NCBI GenBank assembly: GCA_964427955.1
Contig: CAYRWY010000343.1
Coordinates: 1 to 6,448, forward strand
Origin: JACRBK01 sp964427955
GTDB lineage: Bacteria > Chloroflexota > Anaerolineae > Aggregatilineales > Aggregatilineaceae
DNA: 6,448 bases
Direction: 5' to 3'
A model generated the notes under the pieces. The model saw nothing but the letters and a program-made list of their open reading frames with translations. It ran no database searches and had not been told where the DNA came from. The stretch's first letter is position 1. Every line of letters begins with the position of its first letter. The position numbers and the translations under genes are program-made. Below, piece by piece: positions 1-5,264 of this stretch.

Positions 1-144
1 GCGGACCGGATGCGGAACCAGATCGCCTACCCGGTGGACCTGTGGGGCGCCCTCGCCACCGCGGAATATCTGGAAACGGCCCAAACTCGCGCCGATTTTT
101 TGCGTCAGCCCAACGTACTGCCGCCTCCGGATGTGATTCCATAA
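1..144 (+). CDS. C-terminal end of an unidentified protein (partial)
   Basis: An open frame enters from the left edge and stops at TAA (142-144), giving the last 47 residues of a protein. Third codon positions are mostly G or C, as in the neighbouring genes, which supports real coding. The visible part looks soluble: a probable helix containing DLWGALATAEYLETAQ, then a charged stretch, then a proline-rich tail ending PPPDVIP. There is no membrane segment and no motif I recognise, so no function is assigned. The gene is followed by a short dyad at 161-180 that may end its transcript, and then by the promoter of the recombinase gene. The start and most of the protein lie outside the window. Confidence 0.7.
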   Translation, partial: ADRMRNQIAYPVDLWGALATAEYLETAQTRADFLRQPNVLPPPDVIP

Positions 145-160
145 TCTTTGTGGGATTCGA

Positions 161-184
161 GTGGGATATAGCTATTCCATTTTC
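161..184 (+). terminator. Weak hairpin plus T-run, or operator dyad, before the recombinase gene
   Basis: GTGGGATA (161-168) pairs with TATTCCAT (173-180) around the loop TAGC, giving 8 pairs of which two are G-T wobbles. The sequence continues as TTTC. It lies 16 bases after the stop of the upstream gene, as a modest intrinsic terminator would. The same bases cover the -35 position of the recombinase promoter, so it could instead be a protein-binding dyad. Confidence 0.35.
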
Positions 185-186
185 TG

Positions 187-195
187 TGCTACAAT
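187..195 (+). promoter_or_regulatory. Extended -10 promoter of the recombinase gene
   Basis: TGC-TACAAT reads as an extended -10 element: TGN at 187-189 followed by TACAAT at 190-195, a 5/6 match to TATAAT. No good -35 hexamer lies 16-18 bases upstream, which is usual for extended -10 promoters. Transcription would start near 202, leaving an AT-rich leader of about 34 bases before the ATG at 236. Confidence 0.5.
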
Positions 196-235
196 AACGT
201 ATGTAAATAAAGCTTTTAGTACGCGATGAGGCCCT

Positions 236-1189
236 ATGTCTGAAAACGACGCTGGAACATCACAATCTTTGCCGCAGATCGTACCGGGTGCGTCAGCCTT
301 CGATGCGCTGGTCGAAGTCACGATCCGGACGCTGGCCGAAAGCAGCGCGCGGGTCTATTTCCATACCTACCGGGTCTGGCAGACCTGGGCCACTGATAAT
401 GGCCTGTCACCTTTTGATCTGAATGGTCCTAACGTGGTCCAGTTTTTGATCGATCAGCCCGTGACCAAAGCTACGCGCCAGCGCATGTTATCCGCGCTGC
501 GCACCCTGGCCGAAATGCTGACCGTGCTGGATGCGCAGAATCCCGTGCGCGAGGTCGCCTATCGCACCATCAAGCGGGTCAAGGTCCCGGCGGCGAATCT
601 CTCCGACAAGGAACGGCCCAAGCGCGCGCTGTCGCCTGCCGAAGTGGATCGCGTGCTGCACACCTGGGAAGGGGAGTCGAAGTCCAACCAGCGCAACCGC
701 GCCCTGATCGGCGTGCTGCTGCTGACCGGGATGCGGCGCAGCGAAGCGGCGGTGCTGAAGTGGGACGACGTGGACATCGTGGAAGGCGTGATCTACGTCC
801 GGCATGGCAAGGGCGACAAAGCGCGTGACGTGGCGGTGTACGGCGATGCGGCGCTTGATGCGCTGGAAGCCTGGCAGGCGGCGCAGGGGGAGGGGCGTCA
901 GTATATTTTCTGTACCGTCAACAAGGCCGATCATCTGGGTCCCGACGAGCCGATGACCTCGACCAGCGTCTATCGCGTCGTCAAGCAGACCGAGACGCTG
1001 GCCAATCTGAAACATTTCAGCCCGCACGATGCGCGCCGCACCTTGATCACCGAACTGCTGGCGACTGGGACGCCGCTCGCCGATGCCCAGGCGCAGGCCG
1101 GTCACAGCCAGGGTCAAACGACGCTGCGCTACGCCCAGGCCGTCGATGCGCGCCAGCGCCGCCGCCAGGGCCGGATTCGCTATGGCTAG
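236..1189 (+). CDS. Tyrosine recombinase, XerC/XerD-like
   Basis: A 317-residue site-specific recombinase of the phage-integrase family, which cuts and rejoins DNA through a phosphotyrosine intermediate. Residues about 22-115 form the helical core-binding (SAM-like) domain and about 130-305 the catalytic domain. The catalytic set looks complete: R167 in TGMRRSE, K192 in HGKGDK, H264 and R267 in HDAR, H290 in AGHS, and nucleophile Y299 in TLRYAQ. The length is close to Xer proteins (about 300), and a basic tail (ARQRRRQGRIR) ends it. The ATG is preceded by GAGG (228-231) at a short 4-base spacing. No partner recombinase, excisionase, tRNA or flanking direct repeat is visible, and its base composition resembles its neighbours. 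It could be a resident Xer-type resolvase or a chromosomally settled integrase; the sequence alone does not decide. The family is secure, but the XerC or XerD assignment is not. Confidence 0.92.
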   Translation: MSENDAGTSQSLPQIVPGASAFDALVEVTIRTLAESSARVYFHTYRVWQTWATDNGLSPFDLNGPNVVQFLIDQPVTKATRQRMLSALRTLAEMLTVLDAQNPVREVAYRTIKRVKVPAANLSDKERPKRALSPAEVDRVLHTWEGESKSNQRNRALIGVLLLTGMRRSEAAVLKWDDVDIVEGVIYVRHGKGDKARDVAVYGDAALDALEAWQAAQGEGRQYIFCTVNKADHLGPDEPMTSTSVYRVVKQTETLANLKHFSPHDARRTLITELLATGTPLADAQAQAGHSQGQTTLRYAQAVDARQRRRQGRIRYG

Positions 1190-1191
1190 AC

Positions 1192-1220
1192 TGGCAAAAC
1201 GGTCAGACGTGCGGTAAACT
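1192..1220 (+). promoter_or_regulatory. Putative uvrB promoter
   Basis: TGGCAA (1192-1197, 3/6 match to the -35 consensus) and TAAACT (1215-1220, 4/6 match to the -10) are 17 bases apart. An overlapping alternative -10 is TATAGA (1220-1225). The predicted start, near 1227, falls inside the LexA-like dyad at 1223-1236. The hexamers are individually weak, so support comes mainly from spacing and position. Transcripts from the recombinase gene could also reach uvrB, since no terminator is visible between them. Confidence 0.4.
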
Positions 1221-1222
1221 AT

Positions 1223-1236
1223 AGAACTTTCGTTCG
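1223..1236 (+). promoter_or_regulatory. Candidate LexA (SOS) box in front of uvrB
   Basis: AGAACTTTCGTTCG contains the perfect dyad GAAC-N4-GTTC. The Bacillus-type LexA operator is CGAAC-RNRY-GTTCG, and the site agrees at 11 of 14 positions, including all eight core bases and the outer right G. It overlaps the predicted start of uvrB transcription, where a repressor would block initiation. uvrB is a classical SOS-regulon member in many bacteria. Whether this organism's LexA recognises this class of operator is an inference. Confidence 0.6.
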
Positions 1237-1259
1237 CTGCTCACCAGAGGATACTATCT

Positions 1260-3320
1260 ATGCCCCCCTTTCAGTTAGTGTCCGAATACAAGCCGACCGG
1301 CGACCAGCCCCAGGCCATCGTGGAACTGGTCGAAGGCGTCCAGAATGGGATGCGTTTCCAGACGCTCCTGGGCGCGACCGGCACCGGCAAGACCTACACT
1401 ATCGCCAACGTGATCGCCCAGGTGCAGCGCCCGACGCTGGTGCTGGCCCATAACAAGACTCTGGCGGCCCAGCTTTATGCCGAGTTCAAGGAATTCTTCC
1501 CGAATAACGCGGTGGAGTATTTCGTCTCCTACTACGACTACTACCAGCCGGAAGCCTACGTGCCGCGCCAGGATCTCTACATCGAAAAAGAGACCGAGAT
1601 CAACGAGGAGATCGACCGGCTGCGCCTGTCGGCCTCGGCGGCCCTGCTCAGCCGCCGCGACGTGCTGATCGTGGCGTCCGTCTCGTGTATCTACGGCATC
1701 GGCAACCCGCAAACGTGGGGCGAAGCGACCCTGGAACTGAAAGCGGGCACGCAGCAGCGCCGCGATCTGATTCTGCGGCACCTGGTCAGCATCCAATACA
1801 GCCGCAACGATTTCGAGCTGCGTCCGGGCACTTTCCGGGTGCGCGGCGACACATTGGAGATCAGCCCGGCTTACAGCACAGTTGCGTTCCGTATCGCCAT
1901 GTTCGGCGACGAGATCGAGCGCATCACCGAGTTCGATCCGCTGACCGGCGAAGTGCTGGCCGATCACGGACAGTTGACTATCTTTCCGGCCAAGCAGTTC
2001 GTGACCGCCGAAGACAAGGTCAAGGAGGCGCTGGTCAACATCGAGGTCGAGTTGGAGCACCGCCTGGCCGAGCTGCAAAAAGCCAACCGCCTGCTCGAAG
2101 CGCAGCGCCTGGAACAGCGCACCCGTTACGACCTGGAGATGATCCGCGAGATCGGCTATACCAGCGGGATCGAGAACTACTCGCGCCACCTGGATGGACG
2201 CCTGCCCGGCAGTCCGCCCTGGACGCTGGTGGATTATTTCCCGCGTGATTTCCTGGTCGTCATTGACGAATCCCACATGACGCTGCCCCAGGTGCGCGGG
2301 ATGTTCGGCGGGGACCGTTCGCGCAAGGAAATCCTGGTCGAATACGGGTTCCGCCTGCCGAGCGCGATGGACAACCGCCCGCTGAGCTTCGACGAATTCG
2401 AGTCGCGCATCGGCCAGACCGTCTTCATGAGCGCCACGCCCGGCCCCTACGAGTCCGAGCACGCCCAGCGCGTCGTACAGCAGATCATCCGCCCGACCGG
2501 GATCGTGGACCCGGCCATTGAAGTCCGGCCCACCACCGGGCAGATCGACGATCTGTTGGCCGAAGTGACGCGCCGCATCCAGCGCAGCGAGCGCGTGCTG
2601 GTCACGACCCTGACCAAGCGCATGGCCGAAGACCTCTCCGACTACCTGTTGGAGATGGGGATTCGCGTGCACTACCTCCACTCCGAGGTGGAGACCATCG
2701 AGCGCATCGAGATTCTGCGCGACCTGCGGTTGGGGGTGTACGATGTTGTGGTCGGCATCAACCTGCTGCGTGAAGGGCTGGACTTGCCCGAAGTTTCGCT
2801 GGTCGCGATCCTGGACGCCGACAAGCAGGGTTTCTTGCGGTCGGGGCAGGCGTTGATCCAGACCATCGGGCGTGCCGCGCGCCACGTCAACGGCCAGGTG
2901 ATTATGTATGGCGACAAGATGACGGACGCGATGGAGTATGCCATCAGCGAGACGAACCGCCGCCGCGCCATCCAGGCGGCTTACAACGAGGAGCACGGGA
3001 TCGAGCCGATGTCGGTCATCAAAGAGGTGCGCGATCTGACGCAGCGTTTGCAGCAGACCGCTACCGATACGGCGTCCCGAGGCGAAAAGGCCGCGGTCGC
3101 TCCGTCTGAGTTGCCCAAGCCGGAATTGCAGAAGCTCATCGAGTCTCTGGAAACCGAGATGAAAGCGGCAGCCAAGTCGCTGGAGTTCGAAAAAGCCGCG
3201 GTGCTGCGCGATCAACTGGTCGAGCTGCGCCAGGTGATGGCGCTCAAGGACCCGGCGGCGCAAGACCTGAGCTTCGAGCTGATCGAGCAAAGCACGCCGC
3301 GCCGCAGGCCGCGCGCTTGA
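1260..3320 (+). CDS. uvrB: UvrABC system protein B (excinuclease subunit B)
   Basis: UvrB is the DNA-damage-verifying helicase of cytoplasmic nucleotide excision repair. UvrA loads it on damaged DNA, and it then recruits UvrC for dual incision. All landmarks are present in 686 residues (E. coli 673): Walker A GATGTGKT (38-45), the damage-probing beta-hairpin starting YYDYYQPEAY (91-100), the UvrA-contacting domain about 150-250, DESH (336-339), SATP (391-394), motif V GINLLREGLDLPE (499-511), motif VI QTIGRAAR (534-541), and a C-terminal UVR helical hairpin (about 623-657) that contacts UvrC. The signature NYSRHLDGRLPGSPP (306-320) is intact. The start is fixed by AGAGG at 1246-1250, 9 bases before the ATG. 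Just before motif VI the protein reads RSGQALIQT where most UvrBs I know have RSERSLIQT. The linker at about 595-620 is low in similarity, as usual. Probable SOS control comes from the dyad at 1223-1236. Transcription ends at a strong hairpin 20 bases after the stop. Identification is certain. Confidence 0.99.
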   Translation: MPPFQLVSEYKPTGDQPQAIVELVEGVQNGMRFQTLLGATGTGKTYTIANVIAQVQRPTLVLAHNKTLAAQLYAEFKEFFPNNAVEYFVSYYDYYQPEAYVPRQDLYIEKETEINEEIDRLRLSASAALLSRRDVLIVASVSCIYGIGNPQTWGEATLELKAGTQQRRDLILRHLVSIQYSRNDFELRPGTFRVRGDTLEISPAYSTVAFRIAMFGDEIERITEFDPLTGEVLADHGQLTIFPAKQFVTAEDKVKEALVNIEVELEHRLAELQKANRLLEAQRLEQRTRYDLEMIREIGYTSGIENYSRHLDGRLPGSPPWTLVDYFPRDFLVVIDESHMTLPQVRGMFGGDRSRKEILVEYGFRLPSAMDNRPLSFDEFESRIGQTVFMSATPGPYESEHAQRVVQQIIRPTGIVDPAIEVRPTTGQIDDLLAEVTRRIQRSERVLVTTLTKRMAEDLSDYLLEMGIRVHYLHSEVETIERIEILRDLRLGVYDVVVGINLLREGLDLPEVSLVAILDADKQGFLRSGQALIQTIGRAARHVNGQVIMYGDKMTDAMEYAISETNRRRAIQAAYNEEHGIEPMSVIKEVRDLTQRLQQTATDTASRGEKAAVAPSELPKPELQKLIESLETEMKAAAKSLEFEKAAVLRDQLVELRQVMALKDPAAQDLSFELIEQSTPRRRPRA

Positions 3321-3339
3321 TCGAGAATCTGCCGTTCAG

Positions 3340-3375
3340 GGGAGGGCGTGCCCGGCGGGTGCGCCCTCTCAGTTT
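3340..3375 (+). terminator. uvrB terminator hairpin
   Basis: GGGAGGGCGTGCCC (3340-3353) pairs over all 14 positions with GGGTGCGCCCTCTC (3357-3370), allowing three G-T wobbles, around the three-base loop GGC. The stem is very stable, but only AGTTT follows, so the U-run is poor. It lies 20 bases after the uvrB stop and before the dgt promoter. It most likely ends or strongly attenuates the uvrB transcript. Confidence 0.65.
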
Positions 3376-3406
3376 GGAGACGGGACGACCCGGGCTGGAC
3401 GCAAAG

Positions 3407-3436
3407 TTGGCAACTTAGGCTTCACGGAAATATTAT
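3407..3436 (+). promoter_or_regulatory. Sigma-70-type promoter of the dGTPase gene
   Basis: TTGGCA (3407-3412, 5/6 match) and TATTAT (3431-3436, 5/6 match) are 18 bases apart, the best promoter in the window. Transcription would begin near 3443, giving a leader of about 29 bases that includes AGAGGA (3461-3466). The perfect dyad AAGTTG-G-CAACTT (3404-3416) sits on the -35 hexamer, and an imperfect dyad TCACGGA-N7-TCTGTGA (3422-3442) spans the -10. Either could be an operator. Confidence 0.6.
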
Positions 3437-3471
3437 CTGTGAGAAATAGCAGGTTACGATAGAGGAAAACA

Positions 3472-4629
3472 ATGATTGTCACGCGCCAACATCTGGAAGA
3501 ACTTGAACAAAGGACTTTAGCGCCCTACGCGCTCAAGAGTGCTGAGAGCAAGGGACGCGAGCATCAGGAACCCGAAGCGGAGTATCGCACGGCATTTCAA
3601 CGTGACCGGGATCGAATTCTGCACACCACGGCGTTTCGCCGCCTGGAGTACAAAACCCAGGTTTTCGTCAACCACGAGGGTGACTACTACCGCACGCGCC
3701 TGACCCACACGCTTGAAGTCGCCCAGATTGGTCGCAGCCTGGCCGTCACCGTGGGCGCGAATGAGGACCTCGTCGAAGGTATCTGCCTCGGTCACGATCT
3801 CGGCCATCCGCCTTTCGGCCATTCGGGCGAGTCGATCCTCAATAAGCTTATGGCCGATCACGGCGGGTTCGATCACAACAAGCAGTCGCTGCGGATTCTC
3901 ACCAAGCTGGAGTCGCGTTATCCGGGCTGGTCGGGGCTGAATCTGTCCTACGAGCTGCGCGAGGGGATCGTCAAGCACGAGACCGAGTACGATCTGAGCG
4001 ATACCGCCACCGAAGGCTTCGATCCCGCCCTGCGCGCCAGCATCGAAGCGCAGATCGCCAACGTGTCCGACGAACTGGCGTACAATGCCCACGATCTGGA
4101 CGATGGGCTGCGGTCGGGCATCCTGGTCCCCGAACAGCTCAGCCAGTTGGAGCTGTGGCGCATGGTGCGCGAGCAGGTGAAATGGAACGGCGAGGAATTC
4201 ACCGAGCAGATTCGCCATCGCATGATCCGGCGGCTGGTCGGGATTCAGATCGACGACGTGATTGCGGCGTCCGGCAAAGTGATCGAGGGTCTCGATCTGC
4301 CGTCGTCGGATGCGTTGCAGCGGTTGTCCTACAACGTCATGGTCCACACGCCCGAAATCAGCGCGATGAACCGCGATCTGAAGAACTTCCTCTACCAGGA
4401 GATGTATCGCCATCACCGGGTCGTCCGGATGGCGGTCAAGGCCGAGCGGTTCATTACCCAGCTTTTCGAGACCTACGTCCAGGAACCGGCCCAACTGCCG
4501 CCGTCCGTGCAAGAGGCGGCGGAGCGGCGCGGGCTGCACCGTGCCGTGACCGACTATATCGCTGGGATGACCGACCGCTTTGCCCTGAACGAGTGGCAGC
4601 GGCTCTTTGATCCGTTCACCCGCACGTAG
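3472..4629 (+). CDS. dgt: dGTPase-like dNTP triphosphohydrolase (HD domain)
   Basis: This 385-residue cytoplasmic enzyme belongs to the HD-domain deoxyguanosinetriphosphate triphosphohydrolase family, which cuts dNTPs into deoxynucleosides and tripolyphosphate and so limits the dNTP pool. The family N-terminus is clear (RDRDRILHTTAFRRLEYKTQ, 44-63). The metal site is visible: H79 in RLTHTLEV, H108-D109 in GHDLGHPPFGHSGE (107-120), and D200 in SDELAYNAHDLDDGL. Y204 and D208 line up with substrate-contacting positions of SAMHD1. HNKQSLRIL (135-143) is another family signature. The length and the DELAYNAHDLDDGLRSG block fit the shorter bacterial dGTPase-like branch rather than the roughly 500-residue E. 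coli Dgt, so preference for dGTP is not assured and several dNTPs may be used. The start is supported by AGAGG (3461-3465), 6 bases before the ATG. It has its own promoter after the uvrB terminator. No terminator separates it from greA 74 bases on, so cotranscription is possible. The gene symbol is by family. Confidence 0.95.
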   Translation: MIVTRQHLEELEQRTLAPYALKSAESKGREHQEPEAEYRTAFQRDRDRILHTTAFRRLEYKTQVFVNHEGDYYRTRLTHTLEVAQIGRSLAVTVGANEDLVEGICLGHDLGHPPFGHSGESILNKLMADHGGFDHNKQSLRILTKLESRYPGWSGLNLSYELREGIVKHETEYDLSDTATEGFDPALRASIEAQIANVSDELAYNAHDLDDGLRSGILVPEQLSQLELWRMVREQVKWNGEEFTEQIRHRMIRRLVGIQIDDVIAASGKVIEGLDLPSSDALQRLSYNVMVHTPEISAMNRDLKNFLYQEMYRHHRVVRMAVKAERFITQLFETYVQEPAQLPPSVQEAAERRGLHRAVTDYIAGMTDRFALNEWQRLFDPFTRT

Positions 4630-4640
4630 CGGAACCGGGA

Positions 4641-4668
4641 TTGAAAAAAATCGATTTTGCCTTACACT
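4641..4668 (+). promoter_or_regulatory. Putative greA promoter
   Basis: TTGAAA (4641-4646, 5/6 match to the -35) and TACACT (4663-4668, 4/6 match to the -10) are 16 bases apart in the gap between dgt and greA. The spacer contains the perfect 12-base palindrome AAAATCGATTTT (4647-4658). TACGCT (4673-4678) is a weaker alternative -10. Initiation near 4675 would leave a leader of about 29 bases before the ATG at 4704. Confidence 0.45.
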
Positions 4669-4702
4669 TGTGTACGCTAATTTGAACAACTGGTGGTGTA
4701 AG
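4661..4702 (+). repeat. Inverted repeat spanning the greA leader and RBS
   Basis: CTTACAC (4661-4667) is perfectly complementary to GTGTAAG (4696-4702), which overlaps the end of the greA ribosome-binding site GGTGG (4692-4696) and stops one base before the ATG. In any transcript that starts upstream, such as readthrough from dgt, this could fold and mask the RBS. A transcript from the predicted greA promoter would lack the left arm. The nested dyad TACAC-TT-GTGTA (4663-4674) competes with it. Confidence 0.35.
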
Positions 4703-4703
4703 T

Positions 4704-5183
4704 ATGTCTGAAGAACAACAGTATCTCACGGCACAGGGTGCTGCCGATCTGCGGGCGGAGCTGGATGAACTGGTGAGTGTCAAGCGCCCGGCACTGGCGG
4801 CCCAATTGAAGGAAGCGATCAGCCAGGGTGATCTGTCGGAGAACGCGGATTACCATGATGCCAAAGAGCAGCAGGCGTTTATGGAAGGACGTATCCAATA
4901 TCTGGAAAATTTGCTGCACAAGGCCATCATCATCGACGAGAATGGCGGGTCCGGTTCGGCGCTCGAAGTCCAGCCCGGCACGACCGTGACCGTCCAGGCG
5001 GACGGTGAACTGCCCGAAACCTACCGGATCGTCGGCGCTGCCGAAGTCGATCCGCGTAACGGCAAGATTTCCAATGAGAGTCCTCTGGGGGCCGCCCTGC
5101 TGGGCCGCCGCAAGGGCGATACCGTGAAGGTCAAGACGCCTGCCGGGGAATGGAAAGTCAAGATCACCAAGATCGAACGTTAA
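4704..5183 (+). CDS. greA: Transcription elongation factor GreA
   Basis: GreA enters the secondary channel of RNA polymerase and stimulates cleavage of backtracked RNA, which frees stalled complexes. At 159 residues it matches the family (about 158). Residues about 1-77 form the antiparallel coiled coil. Its tip, GDLSENADYHDAK (42-54), carries the acidic pair D43 and E46, which correspond to the Mg-coordinating D41 and E44 of the E. coli protein. Residues about 83-159 are the FKBP-like domain that binds the polymerase rim, including SNESPLGAALLGRRKGDTV (123-141). The intact DLSENA tip identifies a true cleavage factor rather than an inhibitory Gfh/Rnk-type paralogue. GGTGG (4692-4696) is 7 bases before the ATG. 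It is followed within 30 bases by a strong terminator, so it is the last plus-strand gene of the run, and it faces the minus-strand membrane-protein gene. Confidence 0.98.
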   Translation: MSEEQQYLTAQGAADLRAELDELVSVKRPALAAQLKEAISQGDLSENADYHDAKEQQAFMEGRIQYLENLLHKAIIIDENGGSGSALEVQPGTTVTVQADGELPETYRIVGAAEVDPRNGKISNESPLGAALLGRRKGDTVKVKTPAGEWKVKITKIER

Positions 5184-5211
5184 AACTGTCACGCGTTGGC
5201 CGCGAAAATAC

Positions 5212-5245
5212 AAGGAACCTGCGGGCTGCGCAGGTTCCTTTTTTT
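5212..5245 (+). terminator. Intrinsic terminator of greA, possibly shared by the convergent gene
   Basis: AAGGAACCTGCG (5212-5223) pairs perfectly over 12 bases with CGCAGGTTCCTT (5229-5240) around the loop GGCTG. The run of seven T at 5239-5245 completes a textbook rho-independent terminator 28 bases after the greA stop. On the minus strand the hairpin is followed by a weaker T-rich stretch (TTGTATTTT). It lies just past the end of the convergent gene at 5265, so it may stop transcription from both sides. Confidence 0.93.
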
Positions 5246-5264
5246 ATCGTGGTGAGACGGGCGA

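Noticed and set aside
184..213. A dif-like recombination site (GTGCTACAATAACGTATGTA) ahead of the recombinase gene
   Set aside because: It resembles the left part of the E. coli dif only with a gap, and the right arm does not mirror the left. The bases are better explained as the extended -10 promoter and AT-rich leader.
1190..1259. A terminator between the recombinase gene and uvrB
   Set aside because: I found no stable stem with a T-run in this gap. The only clear symmetry is GAAC-N4-GTTC, which is too short for a terminator.
1275..3290. A 671-codon open frame antisense to uvrB
   Set aside because: It is the mirror of a strongly GC-biased gene. Its translation is rich in His, Gln, Asp and Arg, shows no domain, and lies wholly under a certain uvrB. 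Shorter antisense frames at 488-1117 and 3517-4689 are rejected for the same reason.
4641..4660. AAAATCGATTTT as a terminator after dgt
   Set aside because: The stem would be almost entirely A-T with a tight loop and too unstable to terminate. It is more plausibly part of the greA promoter spacer.
5190..5204. CGCG-TTGGC-CGCG hairpin after greA
   Set aside because: It is only a 4-bp stem with no T-run, and is likely a chance GC-rich repeat ahead of the real terminator.
4677..5213. A 178-codon antisense frame covering greA
   Set aside because: It overlaps all of greA, its composition is atypical of a protein, and it begins inside the terminator stem. It is a shadow frame.
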